Shown here one piece after another: positions 26,370-39,671 of a stretch of 64,000 nt of DNA. Position 1 is the first letter of the stretch. Each line of letters starts with the position of its first letter. The stretch is from Nocardioides psychrotolerans. GTDB lineage: Bacteria > Actinomycetota > Actinomycetes > Propionibacteriales > Nocardioidaceae. The position numbers were made by a program, and so were the translations under genes. The stretch covers positions 62,001-126,000 of the forward strand of contig NZ_FOQG01000012.1 in the NCBI RefSeq assembly GCF_900113685.1. The letters run 5' to 3'. Under the pieces are notes generated by a model. The model worked only from the letters and a program-made list of their open reading frames with translations, had not been told where the DNA came from and searched no databases.

Positions 26370-27761
26370 ATGACCCAGCACCCGCACGACCCCGCACACG
26401 CCCCGGACGAGCGGGAAGCCTCCGACACCAGTGACCGGCTCTACACGCCCGAGGAGCTCCACGCCTACGGCGGGCGAATCGCCCCACTGGCCCCGCCTGC
26501 CCCACCGGCCCCGCCTGCGCCGTCTGCGCCGCCGCGGCGCCCTGACCCGCTGAGCGACCCGCTCACGGACCCGCTGCCCGGCCAGGTTGCTGCCCCTCCG
26601 GCGCCGCCGGTGATCCAGTTACCGCGCAGCCCTGCCCCGTTCGCACCCCCACCTGCCCCCGGCGCCGGACCGCCGGGGCCGCCGCCGGCCGCTCCGCCCA
26701 GCGCCCCGCCCGGCGCCCCGACCAGCGCGCCCACCGCCGCACCTGCACCGGAACCGCCTGCACCCGCGGCGGCCGCGGCGGCCGCCGTCGTGCCTGCTCC
26801 GCAGCCGGAGGGTGAGGTGCGCCGGTTCATGACGGCGACCGACTTCCTGGACCGGCGTGACAACGAGCTGGAGAACGGGCCTGCGACGTGGGGCTGGCGC
26901 GGCAAGGTACGGCGCTGGAGCGGCGGGCTGGTCCAGCCCAAGATGGGCCCCAAGGAACTGGAGTTCGAGGGCCACCGCTCCGCGATCCAGCGTGACTTCG
27001 ACGGCCCGCGCACGATCGCGTTCATCAACCCCAAGGGCGGCGCAGCCAAGACGACCGGGGTGCTGGCGGCCGGCTACACGTTCGGCACGGTCCGCGGCGG
27101 CGGCGTCGTTGCGTGGGACAACAACGAGACCCGGGGCACCCTCGGCATCCGCGGCACGCGCAGCAACCACCGCAACACCACCCGGGAGCTGCTCGAGGAC
27201 CTCGAGCGCTTCAGCGACGTCTACCAGTCGCGCATCGGCGACCTCGGTGCGTTCGTGCGCTCCCAGGGCGACGCCCACTTCGACGTCCTCGCCTCCGACG
27301 AGCGACCCGACGTCACCGGGACGATCCGAGCCGAGGACTTCGGAGCGGTACACACGCTGCTCGAGCGCTTCTACCGGGTGATCCTGGTCGACACCGGCAA
27401 CAACATGCGCGCGGAGAACTGGCTGGCCGCCGCCGAGGCCGCCGACCTGCTCGTCATCACCAGCACGGTGCGCGAGGACACGGGCTACAGCGGTCTGTGG
27501 ATGCTCGACGCGCTCCAGGACGCGGGCATGCAAAACCTGAAGTACAAGGCAGTCACGGTCCTGTCGGACCCCTCCGCCCAGGTCGACAGCAAGCTCGCGC
27601 ACGACCTCGTGCAGGTCTACGAACAACGCACGCGTGCTGTCTACCGCGTGCCCTACGACCCGGCGCTCGTGTCCGGGTCGGTCGTGCCCTACGCGCAGCT
27701 GTCCGAGACGACGAAGATGTCGTGGCTGCGGGCGTGCGCGGGGATGGCCGCGGCGCTCTGA
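26370..27761 (+). CDS. EspI-like ParA/MinD-family ATPase with long proline-rich N-terminus
   Basis: The 463-residue protein follows GAAGGA and the ATG at 26370. Residues 1-35 are polar, about 38-145 are extremely rich in Pro and Ala (repeats such as PAPPAPPAP), and about 150-463 form a SIMIBI-class ATPase. The deviant Walker A is PKGGAAKTT (221-229), with Ala where Gly is usual. The switch region reads AWDNNETRGTLG and the Walker B-like strand VILVDTGNN. This architecture matches EspI of the mycobacterial ESX-1 locus and related actinobacterial orphans. No ESX genes, parB or parS-like sites are visible nearby, so the role is open (secretion regulation, polar positioning, or other). Confidence 0.82.
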   Translation: MTQHPHDPAHAPDEREASDTSDRLYTPEELHAYGGRIAPLAPPAPPAPPAPSAPPRRPDPLSDPLTDPLPGQVAAPPAPPVIQLPRSPAPFAPPPAPGAGPPGPPPAAPPSAPPGAPTSAPTAAPAPEPPAPAAAAAAAVVPAPQPEGEVRRFMTATDFLDRRDNELENGPATWGWRGKVRRWSGGLVQPKMGPKELEFEGHRSAIQRDFDGPRTIAFINPKGGAAKTTGVLAAGYTFGTVRGGGVVAWDNNETRGTLGIRGTRSNHRNTTRELLEDLERFSDVYQSRIGDLGAFVRSQGDAHFDVLASDERPDVTGTIRAEDFGAVHTLLERFYRVILVDTGNNMRAENWLAAAEAADLLVITSTVREDTGYSGLWMLDALQDAGMQNLKYKAVTVLSDPSAQVDSKLAHDLVQVYEQRTRAVYRVPYDPALVSGSVVPYAQLSETTKMSWLRACAGMAAAL

Positions 27762-27814
27762 CCCGGTGACGGTGACGGTGGAATGTCTGAGCGACGCGCG
27801 GTGCTGGGACTGAC

Positions 27815-28825
27815 ATGCGAGCAGTCGTCTACTCCCAGACCGGTCCGTCCTCCGTCCTGAGCCTCGTCGAGCGCGACGTCGCCGAGCCCGGCCCCGGGGA
27901 GGTCCGGGTTCGGGTCGTGCGGTCAGGCGTGAACCCCACCGACTGGAAGTCCCGCGCCGGGATGTCACAGGGCCATGACGAGGTCGTGCCGGGGCAGGAC
28001 GGGGCAGGTGTGGTCGACGCCGTCGGCGTGGGCGTCGAGGACCTGGCCGCAGGGGACCGCGTCTGGCTGGTCCTGGCGCAGCACGGCCGGGCCTACGGCA
28101 CGTCGGCCGAGCTGACCGTCCAGCCCGCCGAGCGCGTCATACGCCTTCCCGACGAGGCCGACTTCGACCTTGGGGCAAGCCTCGGTGTCCCTGCCGTCAC
28201 CGCACACCGTGCCCTGACTGCCGCCGAGGGGGGTCCGACCCGTCTGGGGCCCGGCGCCCTCGAGGGCCGGACCGTCCTGGTCGCTGGTGGAGCAGGGGCC
28301 GTCGGCAACGCCGCCATCCAGCTCGCCCGCTGGTCCGGCGCGACCGTGATCACCACGGTGAGCAGCGACGAGAAGGCCGTGCTGGCTCGCGCCGCCGGTG
28401 CGCAGCACGTCGTCAACTACCGCACGTCGGATGCCGCCGCGGAGATCCTCACCATCGCTCCCGACGGTGTCGACATCGTCGTCGAGGTGGCCCCGGCCCA
28501 GAACAACGAGCTCGACCTGGCCGTGGCGAAGAACCGCGGCACGATCGCGATCTACGCCAACAACGGTGGCGACTCCTTCTCCGTCGAGATCCGTGCCACG
28601 TTCTCCCGCAACCTGCGCTACCAGTTCCTGCTGCTCTACACGCTCGGCGCCGACCTCATCGCGGCGGCGGCCGAGGACGTCAACGCCGCGATCGTTGCTG
28701 GTGCGTTGCGCGTCGGCGAGGACGCCGGCGTGCCGCTGCACCATTTCCCGCTGGAGGAGACCGCCGCGGCGCACCAGGCCGTTGAGGACGGCGCCATCGG
28801 CAAGGTCCTCATCGACATCGGGTGA
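27815..28825 (+). CDS. NADPH:quinone oxidoreductase-type medium-chain dehydrogenase
   Basis: This 336-residue zinc-free MDR-family enzyme is of the quinone reductase (zeta-crystallin) type. The N-terminal catalytic domain includes the conserved GEVRVRVVRSGVNPTDWKSR and GQDGAGVVDAVG; the Rossmann domain has VLVAGGAGAVGNAAIQLARW followed by AAGAQHVVNYR. No structural-zinc cysteine lobe is present. It probably reduces quinones or unsaturated carbonyls with NADPH. It is monocistronic-looking, with 50-bp gaps on both sides. Confidence 0.88.
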   Translation: MRAVVYSQTGPSSVLSLVERDVAEPGPGEVRVRVVRSGVNPTDWKSRAGMSQGHDEVVPGQDGAGVVDAVGVGVEDLAAGDRVWLVLAQHGRAYGTSAELTVQPAERVIRLPDEADFDLGASLGVPAVTAHRALTAAEGGPTRLGPGALEGRTVLVAGGAGAVGNAAIQLARWSGATVITTVSSDEKAVLARAAGAQHVVNYRTSDAAAEILTIAPDGVDIVVEVAPAQNNELDLAVAKNRGTIAIYANNGGDSFSVEIRATFSRNLRYQFLLLYTLGADLIAAAAEDVNAAIVAGALRVGEDAGVPLHHFPLEETAAAHQAVEDGAIGKVLIDIG

Positions 28826-28867
28826 CGGTCGCGGCGATCTGCCACGAGCCCTGGGCGCGCCCGCTTG

Positions 28868-28882
28868 TAACGTGGGCGGATG
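28868..28882 (+). promoter_or_regulatory. Leaderless-type promoter -10 (TAACGT) for the NUDIX gene
   Basis: TAACGT at 28868-28873 is followed by 6 nt (GGGCGG) and the ATG at 28880. No separate Shine-Dalgarno is needed if the transcript begins at the ATG. Confidence 0.5.
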
Positions 28883-29335
28883 CCGGTCCCTGACTTCGTC
28901 GTCCGCCTGCGCGAGAGCATCGGACACGACCTGCTGTGGCTCCCGGGAGTCACTGCGGTCGTCCTGCGTGACGACGAGGTGCTGCTGGTCGAGCGCTCCG
29001 ACAACGGTCGATGGGCGCCGGTGACCGGCATCGTCGACCCGGGGGAGCACCCCGAGGTCGCCGCGGTGCGCGAGGCGCTGGAGGAGACCGGTGTCGTCTG
29101 CGAGATCGAGTCGCTGGTCTGGGTGGACGTGACGCCGGTGATCACCCACGTCAACGGCGACCTCGCTCAGTACCTCGACCACACCTACCTCTGCCGCTAC
29201 GTCTCCGGGGAGGCGCGCGTGGGCGACGACGAGTCGCTCTCCGTGCGGTGGTGCGAGCTTGACGACCTGCCAGAGATGGAGCCGGTGCTCGTCGAACGGA
29301 TCCGGCGCGCGGCGGGAGTCAGAGCAGGCGCTTGA
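28880..29335 (+). CDS. NUDIX hydrolase
   Basis: This small 151-residue hydrolase acts on a nucleoside-diphosphate-linked substrate. The complete NUDIX box is visible, with the GX5EX7 part as GIVDPGEHPEVAAV and the metal-binding helix as REALEETG (about 49-71). The sequence VWVDVTPVITHVNGD and a conserved DHTYLCRY strand follow. The exact substrate cannot be told. It ends convergently with the minus-strand DUF1232 gene, and the two coding regions overlap by 17 bp. Confidence 0.92.
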   Translation: MPVPDFVVRLRESIGHDLLWLPGVTAVVLRDDEVLLVERSDNGRWAPVTGIVDPGEHPEVAAVREALEETGVVCEIESLVWVDVTPVITHVNGDLAQYLDHTYLCRYVSGEARVGDDESLSVRWCELDDLPEMEPVLVERIRRAAGVRAGA

Positions 29336-29711
29336 GCGTCGCCAGTCCCTGCGGCGTGCCCGGCCAGTGCCGGTCGAGAGCGTCCGGTCCGGCCCGGCGC
29401 GCGACGGAGCGAAGCGCGAGGGCCACGACGACGACGTCGTCGGCGTAGCCCACCACCGGGATCACGTCGGGCACCAGATCGATCGGCAGCAGCAGGTAAC
29501 CCAGGGTCAGCCCGAGTCGCCAGCGCACCCCGCGGGGGAGCGTCGGGTCGACAGCAAGCCGGCGCAGGAGGCGTACGACGTCCGGCAGGAGGCGCAGCGC
29601 GTCCTTGACCGTCGTGGGGTCGTCGTGGCGACGGCTGGCGGCGTAGAGCACGCCGACGAGCGCTGCCCACGCCACGAGCAGGCCCCCGATGACCCCCAGC
29701 ACCACGTCCAC
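29319..29711 (-). CDS. DUF1232 (YkvA-like) membrane protein
   Basis: The 130-residue protein begins with one hydrophobic helix (VVLGVIGGLLVAWAALVGVL), then a basic and helical stretch (DALRLLPDVVRLLRRLA), and the DUF1232 hallmark YLLLPIDLVPDVIPVVGYAD (about 82-101). Function of the family is not established. Its 3' end overlaps the NUDIX gene by 17 bp in the convergent direction, and it lies 12 bp downstream of the frameshifted TetR gene, with which it may share a transcript. Confidence 0.87.
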   Translation of the reverse strand: MDVVLGVIGGLLVAWAALVGVLYAASRRHDDPTTVKDALRLLPDVVRLLRRLAVDPTLPRGVRWRLGLTLGYLLLPIDLVPDVIPVVGYADDVVVVALALRSVARRAGPDALDRHWPGTPQGLATLKRLL

Positions 29712-29723
29712 GGGAGCAGCGTG

Positions 29724-30273
29724 TCATGCGGAAGGGCGGCCGGTCAGGTCGATGGCGAGGCGGGAGAGCAGTTCCTGTGCCGCAGGGAGCGGCATCGGGT
29801 CCTCCCGGCCTGCACAGCGCGACGGCGAGGCCGTCGACTGCTGCGACCAGCAGGTCGAGGTCGCCTGCTTCCGGCCGGTGGTCGAGGGTGACGTCGAGGA
29901 GGGCGCGGTCCTCGCCGCGTGCCCACCACAGGGTGTGGCGCAGCGTCTCCTGGTTGCGCTCCAGCTCGCACCACCCCAGCCAGGCGCGGACGTCGGGCAG
30001 CTCATCTGGCTCGCGCGGGAGGAAAGCCAGGACACCGTCTCGCCGTGCGCGCTCCTGCATCCTGGCCGTCCGTGCCCTGCTGGTGGCGAGGGCTGCGACG
30101 GCCAGCATGTGCTCGCGCGAACCGTAGTGAAGGCTCAGCGTGGCCGGGCTCAGGCGGCACTCGTAGGCGATGGTGCGCATGGTCAGGGCAGAGGCGCCCT
30201 GGGTGGCGAGCAGGTAGTTCACCGCGTCGGCGACGGTGCCGATCCGGGTTGTGGTGTCAAGGAGTCGGGGCAT
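29724..30273 (-). pseudogene. TetR-family regulator, frameshifted near the C-terminus
   Basis: From the ATG at 30273 the protein starts MPRLLDTTTRIGTVADAVNY, then a TetR helix-turn-helix with TMRTIAYECRLSPATLSLHYGSREHM (split here: TMRTIAYECRLSP and ATLSLHYGSREHM, about residues 31-57) and a ligand-binding domain. At codon 154 (base 29814) a single extra T throws the frame; as it stands the frame runs on to 29197, through the neighbouring gene, making 358 residues. Skipping that base gives AGREDPMPLPAAQELLSRLA and a stop at 29724, for a normal TetR length of 182. It is probably a fresh frameshift or an assembly error. Confidence 0.72.
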
Positions 30274-30505
30274 GCAGCGATGTCACCACGCATCGGTTGC
30301 GTCGTGCCCGGCTCCTCCACAGGGAGCGATGGATGCCGGTGGAAGGCTGGGTTCGTCGTTGCTGATGGCGCGGGTCCTGGGGTCGCCAGGGGCAGGGGCA
30401 GGTGCCCGTCTGGGGTGGTCAAACGTTTGGCCACCTCGCGAGACGGCCGTCGGGTGCGGACTCACCCGCGCTTCGGCCCCGCGCCCGGCCCCGCCTCGGG
30501 AGGAC
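30274..30505. other. Intergenic stretch with no recognisable gene
   Basis: This 232-bp gap lies between the TetR start and the end of the PPOX gene, both on the minus strand. I find no RNA gene, repeat or clear promoter. The minus strand just before the TetR ATG has TGACAT 6 nt upstream, a poor fit to TAnnnT. Confidence 0.5.
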
Positions 30506-30913
30506 TCAGTCCTTCGCCGCACCCCACCCGTGCCACCGATCGACCACGAACCACGCGTTGACGCGCGCGCTGTCGCGGGTGGGGTAGGGCCGGTCGGCGT
30601 AGTGGGTGCTCAGCCGGTCGATGCCGACGAGGTCGTCGTCGTCGCTGATCTCGACGACGCGACCGATGAGGGAGACGTGGGTATACCAGTCGCCGCCGTC
30701 GAGCACGGTGAGCGTGACGCGCGGGTCGCGGCGCACGTGCTTCACGCGGACCCGGGTGTGGTCCATGTTGAGCAGCACCCGGTCGTCGTCCTCCAGCGCG
30801 TACCACGTCGCCACGGAGACCGGCGCGCCGTCGGAGCGGAGGGTCGTGATGACCGCGGGGTTGGGCTTGAGCAGCAAGGCACGGACGTCGTCGGGGAACG
30901 GCAGCTCGGGCAT
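30506..30913 (-). CDS. PPOX-class flavin/F420-dependent oxidoreductase
   Basis: The 135-residue split-barrel protein belongs to the pyridoxamine-phosphate-oxidase-like group, many of whose actinobacterial members use F420 or FMN. It begins with FPDDVRALLLKPNPAVITTL, continues with the strand VSVATWYALEDDDRVLLN, RVRVKHVRRDPRVTLTVLD (cofactor phosphate contacts), and ends with VVDRWHGWG. The ATG at 30913 follows AGGAGG by 5-6 nt. On the minus strand TAGGTT lies about 30 nt upstream as a possible -10. Cofactor and substrate are not determined by sequence alone. Confidence 0.87.
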   Translation of the reverse strand: MPELPFPDDVRALLLKPNPAVITTLRSDGAPVSVATWYALEDDDRVLLNMDHTRVRVKHVRRDPRVTLTVLDGGDWYTHVSLIGRVVEISDDDDLVGIDRLSTHYADRPYPTRDSARVNAWFVVDRWHGWGAAKD

Positions 30914-30927
30914 GGGGGACCTCCTGA

Positions 30928-32665
<1,738 letters not shown>

Positions 32666-32669
<4 letters not shown>

Positions 32670-33964
32670 GCGCGTACTTGATCAGAGCCGTCTCCATCCT
32701 CGGCGGAGACGCGACCGACCTGCTCCTGCACGGGGGCGTCGTCGCTGCCATCGGCGCCGACCTGACCGCGACCGGCGACACGGGCGACACCGTGGAGATC
32801 GACGGCACCGGCCTGGTCGCCCTCCCGGGCCTCGTCGACCTGCACACGCACCTGCGCGAGCCGGGACGCGAGGACGCCGAGACGGTCGAGTCCGGCACCC
32901 AGGCCGCCGCCCTGGGCGGCTTCACCGCGGTCCACGCGATGGCCAACACCGAGCCGGTGGCCGACACCGCCGGGGTCGTCGAGCAGGTCTGGAGGCTCGG
33001 CCGCGAGGCGGGCTACTGCGACGTCTACCCGATCGGCGCGGTCACGGTCGGTCTCCAGGGCCAGCAGCTCGCCGAGCTCGGTGCCATGGCCGACTCCGCG
33101 GCCCGCGTCCGGGTGTTCTCCGACGACGGCAAGTGCGTGAGCGACGCGGTGCTGATGCGCCGCGCGCTGGAGTACGTCAAGGCTTTCGACGGCGTCATCG
33201 CCCAGCATGCGCAGGAGCCGCGCCTCACCGAGGGCGCCCAGATGAACGAGGGCGAGCTCTCCGGGCGCCTTGGCCTGACCGGCTGGCCGGCCGTCGCGGA
33301 GGAGGCGATCATCGCCCGCGACTGCCTGCTCACCGCGCACGTCGGCTCCCGTCTCCACGTCTGCCACGTCTCCACCGCCGGCTCGGTCGAGATCGTCAGG
33401 GATGCCAAGCGCAAGGGCTGGAACGTCACGGCCGAGGCGTGCCCCCACCACCTGCTGCTCACCGACGACCTCGCCCAGACCTACGACCCGATCTACAAGG
33501 TCAACCCGCCGCTGCGCACCGCCGCCGACGGCGCCGCCCTGCGCGCCGGTCTCGCAGACGGGACGATCGACATCGTCGCCACCGACCACGCGCCGCACCC
33601 GCACGAGGACAAGGACTGCGAGTGGGCCGCCGCCGCATTCGGCATGCTGGGTCTCGAGACCGCGCTGTCGATCGTGCAGGAGACGATGGTCGACCCCGGC
33701 CTGCTCGACTGGGAGGGCGTTGCGGACCGGATGTCCTACGCGCCGGCACGCATCGGTCGCATCGCCGACCACGGCCGGCCGATCGAGGTGGGTGCGCCCG
33801 CCAACGTGGTGCTCTACGACCCGGCCGCCCGCCGCACGGTCGTGGCGTCGGAGTCGGCGTCGCTGAGCCGCAACACGCCGTACGCCGGCATGGAGCTGCC
33901 CGGCCGCGTGGTCGCCACGTTCCTCCGCGGCACCGCCACCGTGCTCGACGGGAAGCTCCAGTGA
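32666..33964 (+). CDS. pyrC: Dihydroorotase
   Basis: This zinc amidohydrolase closes carbamoyl aspartate to dihydroorotate. The 432-residue protein is the type I form: metal-binding [10 protein letters not shown] (about 58-67), the Asn/Gly-rich [52 protein letters not shown] and the terminal DATDHAPH-like site, here [11 protein letters not shown]. All expected metal ligands are visible. It starts with a GTG overlapping the pyrB stop and overlaps carA by 4 bp. Confidence 0.97.
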
Positions 33965-35138
33965 GCGCCCGTGCCGCGGGGCCGGCCCTCCTCGTGCTCG
34001 AGGATGGACGCACCTTCCACGGCGAGGCCTACGGCGCGACCGGAGAGACCTTCGGCGAGGCCGTCTTCAACACCGGCATGACCGGCTACCAGGAGACGCT
34101 GACCGACCCTTCCTACCACCGCCAGGTGGTGGTCATGACGGCTCCGCACATCGGCAACACCGGCGTCAACGACGAGGACTCCGAGTCCAGCCGGATCTGG
34201 GTCGCGGGCTACGTCGTGCGTGACCCTGCACGGGTGCCGAGCAACTGGCGCTCGCAGCGCTCGCTCGACGAGGAGCTGCGCACCCAGGGCGTCGTCGGCA
34301 TCTCCGGCATCGACACCCGAGCACTCACCCGCCACCTGCGCGAGCGCGGTGCGATGCGGGTCGGCATCTCCACCATCGAGACCGATCCGTCGGCCCTGCT
34401 CGCCCGGGTCATGGCCTCGACCGCGATGGCCGGAGCCGAGCTGGCGAGCGAGGTCTCCACCCGTGAGGCCTATGTCGTTCCGGCGATCTCGACAGGCTCG
34501 ACCGACGGGGCTCGCCCCCTCCGGGTCGCCGCCCTCGACCTCGGGATCAAGACGATGACGCCCCACCGCATGGCCGAGCGCGGCGTCGAGGTGCACGTGC
34601 TGCCCGCGACCTCCACGCTCGAGGAGGTGCTGGCCCTCCAGCCCGACGGCCTGTTCTTCTCCAACGGTCCCGGTGACCCGGCGGCCACCACGCACCAGGT
34701 CGAGCTTCTCCAGGGTGCCCTGGCCCAGGGCCTGCCCTACTTCGGGATCTGCTTCGGCAACCAGCTCTTCGGCCGCGCGCTCGGCTTCGACACCTACAAG
34801 CTCACCTACGGCCACCGCGGGATCAACCAGCCGGTCATGGACCGCACGACCGGCAAGGTCGAGGTGACCGCACACAACCACGGCTTCGCCGTCCGGTGGC
34901 CGGACGGGATCCCGCTCGACGATCGTGTCCAGACGCCCTACGGCGTCGCGAGCGTCAGCCACGTCTGCCTCAATGACGACGTGGTCGAGGGGCTCGAGCT
35001 CCGCACGCCCGAGGGGGCGCTGAAGAGTTTCTCGGTCCAGTACCACCCGGAGGCGGCCGCCGGCCCGCACGACGCGGCCTATCTCTTCGACCGCTTCGTC
35101 CAGCTCATGGAGTCGTCCACCACCGAGGGAGCACGCTG

Positions 35139-35139
<1 letters not shown>
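33961..35139 (+). CDS. carA: Carbamoyl-phosphate synthase small (glutaminase) subunit
   Basis: This subunit releases ammonia from glutamine for the large subunit. The GTG at 33961 gives 392 residues. The N-terminal CPSase domain includes [20 protein letters not shown]. The class I amidotransferase domain has the nucleophile Cys (about residue 264) in GICFGNQ and the His-Glu pair in [11 protein letters not shown]. Between the two domains is a short stretch [13 protein letters not shown] encoded by bases that match a dispersed repeat (34487-34524), apparently tolerated in frame. Coupled by overlaps to pyrC and carB. Confidence 0.96.
34487..34524. repeat. Dispersed-repeat-like segment inside carA
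   Basis: TCTCGACAGGCTCGACC (34487-34503) followed by a GGGGCTCGCCCC hairpin and CTCCGG resembles the small TCGACAGGCTC repeat scattered in many actinobacterial genomes. TCTCGACAGGCT recurs at 39579-39590. Here it lies in frame in the interdomain linker of carA. Confidence 0.4.
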
Positions 35140-38485
<3,346 letters not shown>

Positions 38486-38486
<1 letters not shown>

Positions 38487-39574
38487 TGACGCCGTACTCC
38501 CTGCTCTTCGACCACGGCTTCGCCCGGATCGATCCCGAGGTCGCCCACCACCTGGGCTTCCGCGGGCTGCGGGCCGCGGCACCGGTGCTGAAGGGCATCG
38601 ACCGGGTGGTCGGCGCCGGCCAGCCGGTGGAGGCGCTGGGCCTCACCTTCCCCAACGTGCTGGGGATGGCGGCCGGCTTCGACAAGAACGCCGTCGGCAT
38701 CGACGCGCTCGGGGCGCTCGGCTTCGGGCACGTCGAGATCGGCACGGTCACGGGGGAGGGGCAGCCGGGCAACCCGACCCCGCGTCTCTTCCGGCTCACC
38801 GACGACCGTGCGGTCGTCAACCGGATGGGCTTCAACAACGACGGTGCCGAGGTGGTCGCGCAGCGGTTGGCACGGCGCGCCGCGGCTCAGGTCCGTGCGG
38901 GACGCGACGACAGCGACCACGAATCCCCGCCGCGCACCATCCTGGGGACGAACATCGGCAAGACCAAGGTCGTGCCCGACGACGACCAGGCCGCGGTCGA
39001 GGCCGACTACGAGAAGAGCGCGCGGCTGCTCGCGCCGCACGCCGACTACCTCGTCGTCAACGTCAGCAGCCCCAACACCCCGGGCCTGCGCAACCTGCAG
39101 TCCGTCGAGAAGCTCCAGCCCCTCCTCGAGCACGTACGACGGACGGCCGACGAGGCCGCCGACCTGGCTGGCCGCAGCACCAGGGTGCCCCTGCTCGTCA
39201 AGATCGCCCCGGACCTCGCCGACGAGGACGTGCTGGCCGTCGCCGACATGGCGCTGGCCATCGGGTTGGACGGCATCGTCGCCACCAACACCACGACCTC
39301 CCGCGAGGGGCTGCGCAGCCCCTCGCGAGAGGTCGATGCGATCGGTGCCGGCGGGCTCTCGGGTCGTCCGCTCGCCTCACGCTCGCTCGAGGTGCTGCGG
39401 ATGCTCAAGCAGCGGGTCGGTGCGGACCTGACGCTGGTCGGTGTCGGCGGCATCACCACCGTCCAGGACGCGCAGGACCGGCTCGACGCCGGAGCCGACC
39501 TGCTCCAGGGCTACACGGCCTTCATCTACGAGGGTCCGCTGTGGCCGCGCCGTGTCCTGCGGGGCCTCGGATGA
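38486..39574 (+). CDS. pyrD: Dihydroorotate dehydrogenase, class 2 (quinone-dependent)
   Basis: This FMN enzyme oxidises dihydroorotate and passes electrons to membrane quinone. The 362-residue length and the N-terminal helical extension ([15 protein letters not shown]) mark the class 2 membrane-associated type. Motifs are [42 protein letters not shown] with the catalytic Ser, [11 protein letters not shown], and the C-terminal YTAFIYEGP. It is the last overlapping gene of the pyr operon before a 97-bp gap and an unrelated oxidase gene. Confidence 0.97.
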
Positions 39575-39578
39575 TGTG

Positions 39579-39625
39579 TCTCGACAGGCTGGCCGGGCGC
39601 CCCTTCGTCACTCTCGCGACCGCTC
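39579..39625. repeat. Remnant of a dispersed repeat between pyrD and the next gene
   Basis: The 97-bp gap contains TCTCGACAGGCT (39579-39590), the same 12-mer as in carA, and CTTCGTCACTC (39603-39613), which recurs at 46100-46110 after metK. It looks like part of a small intergenic repeat family, not a promoter. Confidence 0.35.
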
Positions 39626-39671
39626 GACCTCCCCGCGTGATCCACCCCCTCGCGGGCCCGGGGGTGGCGTG

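Noticed and set aside
26480..26790. Repetitive CCGCC-rich stretch as a possible CRISPR or tandem repeat array
   Set aside because: The repeats are irregular proline and alanine codons in a coding frame, with no spacers of constant length.
29197..30273. A 358-residue TetR fusion protein
   Set aside because: The TetR part ends naturally if one base is skipped at 29814; the rest is antisense to the DUF1232 and NUDIX genes.
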